A stretch of 40,971 nucleotides of DNA, from NCBI GenBank assembly GCA_001804125.1, contig MHFI01000020.1:1-40971 (forward strand), written 5' to 3'. The notes under the pieces are model-generated. The model was not told the DNA's origin. It searched no databases and was given only the letters and a program-made list of their open reading frames with translations. This document shows, piece by piece, positions 22,328-29,396 of this stretch (position 1 is the stretch's first letter; each line of letters starts with the position of its first letter). This DNA is from Omnitrophica bacterium RIFCSPHIGHO2_02_FULL_51_18 (GTDB lineage Bacteria; Omnitrophota; Gorgyraeia; 2-02-FULL-51-18). Position numbers and translations under genes: made by a program.

Positions 22328-23092
22328 TTAGCCCTCTCCCAAGTACGCCTCGATCACCTTGGGATTGTTTTGAATTTCTTGAGGCATGCCCTCCGCAATT
22401 TTTTCGCCTTCATCCATCACAATCACGCGGTCCGAAAGCGGCATCACCACTTTCATGTCATGCTCGATCAAAAGCACGGTCACCCCCTTTTGCCGGATCC
22501 GCCGGATGAGGTCCGCAATCTCAGCCTTTTCATTCGGGTTCATGCCGGCCGCCGGCTCATCCAGACACAACAGTTTGGGCCCGCACGCCAGAGCCCTGGC
22601 AATCTCCAGGCGTTTTTGATGGCCATAAGGAAGATTGGCTGCGATTTCATTGGCCCATTTTTCAAGGCCCACGAAATAAAGAAGAAGTTCGGCTTTCGTA
22701 AACACCCTTTCTTCTTCCGTCTTAAACCGCCGGGTTCTTAAAAAAGCATCCCACAGTTTTGAGGAAGTGCGCGTATGGTAACCGATTGACACATTTTCAA
22801 GCAGCGTCATGTTTTTAAAAATTCTCAAATTTTGAAAGGTCCTCGCGACGCCGCACTGGAGAATCTTATGGCTCGGAAGGCCGTTCAGCCGGGTCCGTCC
22901 GTCCTGAAAAAGGATTTCCCCTTCGTCGACCGGCAAAAGGCCCGTGAGACAATTAAAAAAGGAAGTTTTTCCGGCGCCGTTAGGACCTATGAGGCTCACA
23001 ATCTGGCCCGCGTCCACGGTGAGACTCATATGCTTCACGGCCGACACGCCGCCAAACCGCTTGGAGATGGAGCGCACGTCAAGAAGCGCCAT
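22328..23092 (-). CDS. livG: Branched-chain amino acid ABC transporter ATPase LivG
   Basis: 254 residues: Walker A GPNGAGKTS, the longer helical insertion before the signature (TRTSSKLWDAFLRTRRF), signature LPYGHQKRLEIARALA, Walker B LLCLDEPAAGMNPNE and switch IEHDMKVVM, all of the LivG type. It overlaps livM by 14 bases. With LivF it powers the LivHM channel. Confidence 0.95.
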   Translation of the reverse strand: MALLDVRSISKRFGGVSAVKHMSLTVDAGQIVSLIGPNGAGKTSFFNCLTGLLPVDEGEILFQDGRTRLNGLPSHKILQCGVARTFQNLRIFKNMTLLENVSIGYHTRTSSKLWDAFLRTRRFKTEEERVFTKAELLLYFVGLEKWANEIAANLPYGHQKRLEIARALACGPKLLCLDEPAAGMNPNEKAEIADLIRRIRQKGVTVLLIEHDMKVVMPLSDRVIVMDEGEKIAEGMPQEIQNNPKVIEAYLGEG

Positions 23093-24095
23093 GGGAGTCA
23101 GCCTCCTTCCGGTGTCCTTTGAGCTCCCGGCGGATGAGCTGGCTCCCCAAGATCCCTTGAGGCCGAAAGATCATCATGAAAATCATGAGTAGTCCGAAGA
23201 TCAGCATCCGGTACGCGGCAAAACCCCTTAAAAGCTCAGGCAAAATACCGAGAACCAAAGCGCCCAGCGCCGCGCCCCAGATGTTTCCCATTCCCCCCAG
23301 CACCACCATGGCCAGGATCAGCACCGACAGCACAAAGTCAAAGCTGTCGGGCGTCACAATCGTCTGCTTGGAAGCAAACACGCAGCCCGCAATCCCCGCA
23401 ATAAATGCGCTCACGCCGAACGCGACAAGCTTCACCTGGAGCGTCGATACGCCCATGCAGGAGGCCGCGAGCTCATCCTCGCGGATCGCGACCAGCGCAC
23501 GGCCGATCTTGGAGTCACACATGCGAAAAAGCAGATACGCGGTCACCGCGACCAAAAAAAGCACGAGATAAAAATAGGGCGTGGCGTTCACCGAAAATTT
23601 ATAAAGTTTCATATGAAGTCCATTTTCAAAACTTAAAAACCAAACGGAAGGCCTTGAGATTCCCAAAAGCCCGTTGGGTCCGCCGGTCCACTGGTCCAGA
23701 TTGTTAAACGCGATCCGGACAATCTCCCCGAAGCCCAGCGTCGTAATGGCCAGGTAATCGCCTCTCACGCGAATCGAAGGAATGCCGATCACGAGCCCAA
23801 AAAGCATCGACACCAACCCCGAAACCGGCAGCGCGGCCCAAAACGGCCAATGCCAGTTCAAATTCAAAAACGCATAGGTGTAGGCGCCGATTGCGAAGAA
23901 AGCGGCGTACCCCAGATTCAAGAGTCCCGCGGAACCCACCACCACGTTAAGGCCCATCGCCAAGAGCACGTAAATCCCGACATTCGTCATGAGGTCCATG
24001 TGGTAGGCGTTTTTATCTATCAGAGGGAAAAAAATAAACGGAAATAAAAAAAACAATACTTGAAAAGAGTAGGGATGTTTTTTAAAAGTATCCAA
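23079..24095 (-). CDS. livM: Branched-chain amino acid ABC transporter permease LivM
   Basis: 338 residues with about 9-10 membrane helices. Conserved LivM segments include GLNVVVGSAGLLNLGYAAFFAIGAY (begins around residue 48), IRVRGDYLAITTLGFGEIVRI and GGMGNIWGAALGA. Start is TTG at 24095, directly after the TAA of livH. It forms the inner-membrane channel with LivH. The C-terminus overlaps livG. Confidence 0.94.
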   Translation of the reverse strand: MDTFKKHPYSFQVLFFLFPFIFFPLIDKNAYHMDLMTNVGIYVLLAMGLNVVVGSAGLLNLGYAAFFAIGAYTYAFLNLNWHWPFWAALPVSGLVSMLFGLVIGIPSIRVRGDYLAITTLGFGEIVRIAFNNLDQWTGGPNGLLGISRPSVWFLSFENGLHMKLYKFSVNATPYFYLVLFLVAVTAYLLFRMCDSKIGRALVAIREDELAASCMGVSTLQVKLVAFGVSAFIAGIAGCVFASKQTIVTPDSFDFVLSVLILAMVVLGGMGNIWGAALGALVLGILPELLRGFAAYRMLIFGLLMIFMMIFRPQGILGSQLIRRELKGHRKEADSHGAS

Positions 24096-25013
24096 TTAGA
24101 CCTTTTCCGGAAGATTTTCGCCGAACAGACCGGAAGGTTTAAAAATAAGGACCGCGCCTAGAAGTAAAAACGCGAACGCGTCTTTCCATTCGGAAGAGAT
24201 ATAGCCGGCTGCCAACCCTTCAAACAGCCCCAATAAAATTCCTCCGAGCATGGCACCCGGAATGCTCCCGATGCCGCCAAACACCGCGGCCGTAAACGCC
24301 TTGATGCCTGCCAGATACCCGTCGTGAAAATTGATGCTGCCGTAGTACATCGCGAACAAGGCTCCCGCAACCGCTCCGAGCGCGGAGCCCAGCATAAACG
24401 TCACGCGGATCACCCGGTTCACCGAGATCCCCATTAAAAGCGCGGCCTCCGGATTCTCGGCGGTCGCGCGCATCGCTCGGCCCAAGGACGTGCTCTTCAC
24501 AAACCATGTGAGGAAAAACATGAGCCCCAGGGAGGTCAGAAAAATAATGAGCTGAACCAGCGAAAAAGAAACCGCGCCCAAGCCGAAGCGCAGATTCGGG
24601 ACCACTTCCGGAACCGTTTTTTCCCTGGAACCGCAAAGAAGCATCACGGCGTTCTGCAGAAAAAATGAAACGCCGATTGACGTGATCAGTGCCGTGAGCT
24701 TCGGCGAACCCCGCAAAGGTTTATAGGCCGTTTTTTCTATCGCGGCGCCCAGGAACGACGCGCCGGCCATCGCAAACAAAAACACGCCGAGAATCACGAG
24801 CCAAAACGGGACACCGGCGAAAAAAGACGTCAAAACCCAGATCATCAAAAGCGCCAGGTGCGCGCCCACCATAAAGATTTCACCATGCGCAAAATTGATA
24901 AGCTGCAGGACGCCGTACACCATCGTGTAACCCAGCGCAATCAGCGCATAGATCATGCCGATGGTAAGGCCGTTCAGGACTTGCTGGAGGAAAAGCTCTA
25001 TGTGGGCGTTCAA
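24096..25013 (-). CDS. livH: Branched-chain amino acid ABC transporter permease LivH
   Basis: 305 residues, about eight membrane helices, with LTIGMIYALIALGYTMVYG and LINFAHGEIFMVGA near the N-terminus, RAMRATAENPEAALLMGISV in the cytoplasmic coupling loop, and GAVFGGIGSIPGAMLGG-type glycine-rich helix near the end, all LivH hallmarks. Start is TTG at 25013 with a weak ribosome-binding site, so its translation may depend on the upstream region, where a family C palindrome separates it from livK. Confidence 0.93.
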   Translation of the reverse strand: MNAHIELFLQQVLNGLTIGMIYALIALGYTMVYGVLQLINFAHGEIFMVGAHLALLMIWVLTSFFAGVPFWLVILGVFLFAMAGASFLGAAIEKTAYKPLRGSPKLTALITSIGVSFFLQNAVMLLCGSREKTVPEVVPNLRFGLGAVSFSLVQLIIFLTSLGLMFFLTWFVKSTSLGRAMRATAENPEAALLMGISVNRVIRVTFMLGSALGAVAGALFAMYYGSINFHDGYLAGIKAFTAAVFGGIGSIPGAMLGGILLGLFEGLAAGYISSEWKDAFAFLLLGAVLIFKPSGLFGENLPEKV

Positions 25014-25051
25014 ATTATTTTCTGGCTGTCATTGCGAGCGATAACCCATAC

Positions 25052-25129
25052 GTCATCCTGAGGAACGAAGTGACGAAGGATCTCGTTTTTTAGATTCTTC
25101 GGCCCGCCTGAGGCGGGCCTCAGAATGAC
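25052..25129. repeat. Palindromic repeat family C, copy 2, between livK and livH
   Basis: GTCATCCTGAGG ... CCTCAGAATGAC, a 78-bp imperfect palindrome with an inner CCCGCCTGAGGCGGG hairpin. It sits inside the liv operon, after livK. Such intercistronic palindromes can raise the level of the upstream message (here the binding protein) over the downstream permease genes. Confidence 0.75.
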
Positions 25130-25131
25130 AT

Positions 25132-26265
25132 TTAGGGCTTCATTTCTTCCAAAAATTTGAACTTCCCGTTCTCGATTTTAAATATCCCGACACTCTTGCC
25201 GATCGCGTCGCCCTTTTCATCGAAATTAATCGGGCCTAAGATCCCCTGAAAATCCTTGGTATTCCTTACTTCCTTTAAGACAGCTTCTCTGTCGTTTTTA
25301 CCAGCGCGGCGGATCGCCTCGATCAACACATTAGTCGCGTCGTAGCCGTACGCCGAAAAAGAGCCTATGGGTCCGTAACGGGCCTCATAACGCGTCAAAA
25401 AATCCTTCGCAGACGGAAGTTCGTGAGGGTCAATGCCGAGCATCGTCGAATAAGTTCCTTCGGAAAACTCGAGGCCGGCAATCTGAATCAATGTCACGTC
25501 AAAAATGCCGTCGCCGCCCATCCACGCCGCCGTAAGCCCGAGCTTCCTTGATTGCTTGATTAAGAGCCCAAGCTCCGGGTAGACGCCCCCGTAAAAAATA
25601 AGCTCAGGGGCTATCGATTTTACCTTCGTCAAAAGCGGCGTAAAATCCTTCTCGCCCTGCGTGATGCCATTGCGCAAAAGCACTTCTCCGCCCAAGAACT
25701 TAAATCTCTTCTGAAACTCATCCGCAATACCCTTTCCGTAAGTCGTCTGGTCATCGAGGATCGCAATTTTGCGTTTCCCGAGCTTGTTCCAGACAAACTC
25801 GGCCGCGGCCGGCGCTTGAACATCGTCAGTGGCGCATACGCGGAAAAACGTGTCAAAACCCTGTCGTGAAATTTCGGGATTGGTGGAAGCAGGCGTGATT
25901 TGCACCATGCGCGCCTCATGGTAAATGGCGGAAGCTGCTTTCGTGCAGCTTGAATTGAAATGCCCGATGACGCCCACCGCGTCCGGATTGGCCACAAGCT
26001 TATTCGCGACCAACACCGCCTGTGTCGGGTTGTGCTGGTCATCCAGGCCTTCCAGCCTGAGTCGGGTATCCCCGAAGACCGGGCCCCTGATATTGGCCTC
26101 CTCAACGGCCATCTGCGCGCCCTGCAGCACCCCAAGCCCGATATAAGCCTGATCCCCGGTCAGCGGCGCCGCAAGTCCGATCACGGCCGTGCTTTCTTTT
26201 TTAGCGGCGCCGCAAAGAAAGACACTTAAGAAAAAAAGCGCCAATAACCCGGCGGGCTTCCTCAT
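25132..26265 (-). CDS. livK: Periplasmic branched-chain amino acid-binding protein (LivK-like)
   Basis: 377 residues. A signal peptide covers about 1-22 (LLALFFLSVFLCGAAKK); the Cys there lacks a proper lipobox. The mature protein is a type I periplasmic binding fold: IGLAAPLTGDQAYIGLGVLQGAQMAVEEAN at the start of the ligand site (given for position 28-57 in pieces), GVIGHFNSSCTKAASAIYHEA, VCATDDVQAPAAAEFV and SAYGYDATNVLIEAI. It captures leucine-type or related amino acids for LivHMGF. It begins 3 bases after the response-regulator gene ends. Confidence 0.93.
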   Translation of the reverse strand: MRKPAGLLALFFLSVFLCGAAKKESTAVIGLAAPLTGDQAYIGLGVLQGAQMAVEEANIRGPVFGDTRLRLEGLDDQHNPTQAVLVANKLVANPDAVGVIGHFNSSCTKAASAIYHEARMVQITPASTNPEISRQGFDTFFRVCATDDVQAPAAAEFVWNKLGKRKIAILDDQTTYGKGIADEFQKRFKFLGGEVLLRNGITQGEKDFTPLLTKVKSIAPELIFYGGVYPELGLLIKQSRKLGLTAAWMGGDGIFDVTLIQIAGLEFSEGTYSTMLGIDPHELPSAKDFLTRYEARYGPIGSFSAYGYDATNVLIEAIRRAGKNDREAVLKEVRNTKDFQGILGPINFDEKGDAIGKSVGIFKIENGKFKFLEEMKP

Positions 26266-26268
26266 GAC

Positions 26269-26673
26269 CTACGGGGATGATTTGGAACGCCTGAGGCCCC
26301 GCAACACCACATCGAGTGTTCGCTGCAATTGATCCAGTTTTTCCATCTTGGAAAAAAACCCGGCAATATTGTAGCGTTTGGTTTCGTGGACAATCGCATC
26401 GTCCGCATAGGCCGTCACCATGACCACCGGAATGGTTTTATTAAACTCACGTATTTTCTCCAGCGTCTCAAGGCCGTTCATTTCCGGCATCTTGAAATCC
26501 AAAAAGACGAGGTCAAAACCGCCTTTTTTGATTTCCTCGATCCCATCCCGGCCGTTCGTGACCGTTTTGACTTCGTAGCCTTTCGTGCGAAGCCAAAAAG
26601 ACATCGTATCGACAAAATCCTTTTGATCGTCAATCACCAATATCGCTATGCTGCCAGAAGCCATCATCATCAC
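26269..26673 (-). CDS. Single-domain response regulator in the liv operon
   Basis: 134-residue receiver domain: D15-D16, phosphorylation site D59 (LVFLDFKMPE), T87 (VVMVTAYADD) and K109 (FFSKMEKL). There is no output domain. Start is GTG followed by three ATG codons, so any of residues 1-4 could initiate. It lies 29 bases after the PAS kinase and 3 bases before livK. As a phospho-relay element or a protein-protein regulator it is the likely partner of that kinase. Confidence 0.9.
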   Translation of the reverse strand: MMMMASGSIAILVIDDQKDFVDTMSFWLRTKGYEVKTVTNGRDGIEEIKKGGFDLVFLDFKMPEMNGLETLEKIREFNKTIPVVMVTAYADDAIVHETKRYNIAGFFSKMEKLDQLQRTLDVVLRGLRRSKSSP

Positions 26674-26702
26674 CCCGTCTTATGCTGACACGTTCGTGTT
26701 TT

Positions 26703-28166
26703 TTAACCGACCTTTGGATAGAGAGGCAGCGTAAAAGTGAATTTCGCTCCTTTCTTTTCCTCGCTTTCAACCCAAATCTGACCCCCGTGTCTTTCCACGA
26801 TCTCCTTTGAAATCGACAACCCGAGCCCTGTGCCGCTGACCCCCACCTGGTCCCCGAACTGTTCGAAGCGCTTAAACAGCCTCAGTTGGTGTTCTTTAGA
26901 AATCCCGACGCCGGTGTCCGCCACGCTGACACACACAAACTTGCCGTCCTTCGACCAGGAGGTCTCAACGGTGATGCTGCCGCCGGCCGGGGTGAATTTG
27001 ATCGCATTGCCGATTAGATTATTTAAAACTTGCGTGACCCTTCCGGGATCCATCGAAAACTCCGGAATGCCTTTCAAAAAGTTTCGCACAATTTGAATGT
27101 TCTTGGACTTCGCCCATGTTTCGAGCACCTGGCAAGCGTCGTCAATCACCTTGTCCACCCGCGACTCGACAAACCTGATTTTCATCTTGCCGGAGTCAAT
27201 TCTCGAAATATCCAATACGTCCTCGACCAGACGGCTCAAGTGGTTCAAATTGTTGGCCACGATATTCAGAAAATTGCTTTGTGTCTCATTCAGTGAACCT
27301 GCGCTCGGGCTCAGCAGAATTTCGATTGCCTTTTGTATCGCAACGATCGGCGTGCGGAGCTCGTGCGTCACGTTGGACACGAATTTCGTCTTTATCTCCT
27401 CGAGTTCCCGTTGCTTGGTGACATCCGTCAGGATGTTCACCATTCCCACGGTTTGGCCGTCCTCGTTTTGTATCACCGCGCTCGAAGAGCGGATGACCTT
27501 CTTCACGTTTTCATCCTTGCTCTGGATTTCAATCACCTGGTCCTGCGCTCCGCCCTTGTTCGAACGCGCCATCGAAATCAGCACCTCATTCGGCAATTCT
27601 TCATAAATGCTCTGTCCGACCTTCCGCCCGCCTTGGACGCCGAGAATCTTCTCGGCCGAGGGATTCATCATCAAAACTTCCCCTTTTTGATTGACGACCA
27701 CAAGGCCCTCGGCGATACTTTTTACAATCGCTTCTGTTTGCTTGCGCTGATAATCCGCATGGCTGTAAAGTTGTTCAACGAGGCTGTATTTCTCCATCAC
27801 GAGGTTGTAATCGCGCCTCACCTTTTCCACCTCGTTGTTCTTGTCCTGAACCGCAAGCTGGTATTTGACGGAATACTCCTGTCGGATATCCTGCGTCATT
27901 TGGCGGGCTTGTTCCTCAACCAGGTTCGAGACAGCTTGAGCCGCACTCTCGGGATTCGGTTGGACTTGAAAAATCTTTTTGATCTTCTCGCGAATGGCCG
28001 AAGGTCTTTCTTGAGAAACTGCGGAAGGCTTGCTCGGCTCCGTTACGGCTAATTTCACCTCTTTTTTTGCAAACGCGGTCTGGTAAAGCACAAAAGCGGT
28101 GACGATGCCCACGGCGACCGCAAACGAAACAAGAAATGTAAACATACCTGAACCCAGATCAGTCAT
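26703..28166 (-). CDS. Membrane PAS histidine kinase in the liv operon
   Basis: 487 residues. One N-terminal membrane helix (about 8-28) and almost no periplasmic part; a long helical/coiled region (55-140); a PAS domain (145-250, IAEGLVVVNQKGEVLMMNPSAEKIL in pieces); a HisKA dimerisation domain with the phospho-acceptor H268 (VTHELRTP); and a HATPase_c domain with GNAIKFTPAGG, DTGVGI and GTGLGLSI. It senses a cytoplasmic or membrane signal. The gene follows a PG-binding lipoprotein gene and precedes a response regulator and the liv genes, so sensing is probably tied to amino-acid supply or to the cell wall. Confidence 0.94.
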   Translation of the reverse strand: MTDLGSGMFTFLVSFAVAVGIVTAFVLYQTAFAKKEVKLAVTEPSKPSAVSQERPSAIREKIKKIFQVQPNPESAAQAVSNLVEEQARQMTQDIRQEYSVKYQLAVQDKNNEVEKVRRDYNLVMEKYSLVEQLYSHADYQRKQTEAIVKSIAEGLVVVNQKGEVLMMNPSAEKILGVQGGRKVGQSIYEELPNEVLISMARSNKGGAQDQVIEIQSKDENVKKVIRSSSAVIQNEDGQTVGMVNILTDVTKQRELEEIKTKFVSNVTHELRTPIVAIQKAIEILLSPSAGSLNETQSNFLNIVANNLNHLSRLVEDVLDISRIDSGKMKIRFVESRVDKVIDDACQVLETWAKSKNIQIVRNFLKGIPEFSMDPGRVTQVLNNLIGNAIKFTPAGGSITVETSWSKDGKFVCVSVADTGVGISKEHQLRLFKRFEQFGDQVGVSGTGLGLSISKEIVERHGGQIWVESEEKKGAKFTFTLPLYPKVG

Positions 28167-28198
28167 TGGGGTCTCCCTCCCTATTCACCTCCGATAGA

Positions 28199-28717
28199 CT
28201 ACTCAGTGACAGCCGTGGTATCTCCCGAGGAGGCCGTGCCCGTCAGATACGGCTCTAAAGCCGCCCAAGTCTTCGGGCCGACTTTTCCGTCCGCCTTAAG
28301 ACCGTTATTGGTTTGGAACTGTTCGATGGCCTTCTTGGTTCTCGGGCCGATTTTGCCGTCGATGTTGCCCTGATAAAGGCCGGCGTTCTTCAGAGCTGTT
28401 TGAATCTGCTGTTCGCGGCTCAAACCGGAAGCGGCGGAAGAAATCGTAAAGCCGGCACCTCCCGAAACCGCACTGGTTGTGGAGAAAGTTTGGTTCCCGG
28501 ATTGAGTCACCGGCGCCGTTTCGATGGGCAGCACCTCCACCGAAGTCTGCTGGTTGGAAGTGGTGCTCTGAGGAAGCTGTGCCAATTCCTCGGTCGAAGA
28601 AAGCGAGTCAAAGCCCGTGCCCGAAAGACTCGCCTGGTCATTCGACTTTTGACCACAGCCTGTGACGGTAAACGCTAGGCCTAAAAGTACGATTGTAATG
28701 AGTTTTGTGCGCTTCAT
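28199..28717 (-). CDS. Lipoprotein with peptidoglycan-binding domain
   Basis: 172 residues. Lipobox VTGC (C21), then a Ser/Thr/Gln-rich, low-complexity linker (about 25-100), then a PG_binding_1 domain (about 105-160: EQQIQTALKNAGLYQGNIDG, KTKKAIEQFQTNNGLKADG, GPKTWAAL). It resembles the lipoprotein at 11440-11877 in the C-terminal domain, so the two are paralogs. It is the first gene of the kinase/regulator/liv transcription unit, behind a strong promoter and a leader of about 200 bases. Confidence 0.88.
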   Translation of the reverse strand: MKRTKLITIVLLGLAFTVTGCGQKSNDQASLSGTGFDSLSSTEELAQLPQSTTSNQQTSVEVLPIETAPVTQSGNQTFSTTSAVSGGAGFTISSAASGLSREQQIQTALKNAGLYQGNIDGKIGPRTKKAIEQFQTNNGLKADGKVGPKTWAALEPYLTGTASSGDTTAVTE

Positions 28718-28923
28718 TTTTTTCCTTCCTGTTCTGATGTTTGATATTCCGCGTTAATTTATATTTTTCCAAACGGATTTCATGTTTGTTCAACTAAAAT
28801 AATCACAGATCGGCCCTTTCTTCGGAATTCGGGAAAAAGACACTGAGAGAGTGACGAGAAAAAACCTAAGAAGAGTCTCTTGAAATTTCACCGGATTTTG
28901 TATGATTGCACCAACTTCGAGCG

Positions 28924-28952
28924 AGTATACACGCGGTCTATTTTATTGTCAA
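28924..28952 (-). promoter_or_regulatory. Strong sigma70-type promoter of the lipoprotein-kinase-liv unit
   Basis: TTGACA (28947-28952), 17 bp, TATACT (28924-28929) on the minus strand. The transcript would start near 28917, leaving a leader of about 200 bases (28718-28917) before the lipoprotein ATG. I see no recognisable riboswitch or peptide ORF in that leader, only a possible short hairpin around CCCGAATTCCGAAGAAAGGG. This accounts for the gap between the response regulator at 28981 and the lipoprotein. Confidence 0.75.
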
Positions 28953-28980
28953 GCGCGATCCATAAAAAATGGGGCCTAAA

Positions 28981-29361
28981 CTATCTGGCGTGCTCGCGTA
29001 CGCACGCCTCAATTTGTTCGATCGTAACGGGCTTGGCAAGGAAAGGCTGTCCTCCAATTACGCCGTTAAAACGCCCCACCTCGTCGGACGAGACCGTGGC
29101 CGTAAAGAATACGATCGGCGTGTCTCGAAGCATCGGGTCCGATTTTATTTGCGCCGCCACTTCCGAGCCCTCTTTGTCAGGCATCACAATGTCGAGAAGA
29201 ATGATATCCGGACGAAAAGCTTGAGCGGCCCGGAACGCCTGCGAGCCCTTATTCTCCACCTCCACAATGTACCGGCCCGTCTCTTCCAAGTTCAGCTTCA
29301 AAAGCTCCGTCAGCGCTTCTTCATCATCGACGATCAGGATTTTTTTCTTATCGGCACTCAT
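28981..29361 (-). CDS. Response regulator receiver protein
   Basis: 126 residues from the ATG at 29361 (MSADKKKILIVDD). I prefer this start because a G-run (GGGGGG) lies ahead and it gives the family N-terminus; the longer reading overlaps the kinase gene. D12-D13, D57 (IILLDIVMPDKEG), T87 (VFFTATV) and K110 (FLAKPVT). No output domain. It follows the large kinase at 29397-31955 by 35 bases and is its presumed partner. Confidence 0.92.
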   Translation of the reverse strand: MSADKKKILIVDDEEALTELLKLNLEETGRYIVEVENKGSQAFRAAQAFRPDIILLDIVMPDKEGSEVAAQIKSDPMLRDTPIVFFTATVSSDEVGRFNGVIGGQPFLAKPVTIEQIEACVREHAR

Positions 29362-29396
29362 CGAACCCCCCCTTTTTTTCTTGTTTTTTGCAATCG

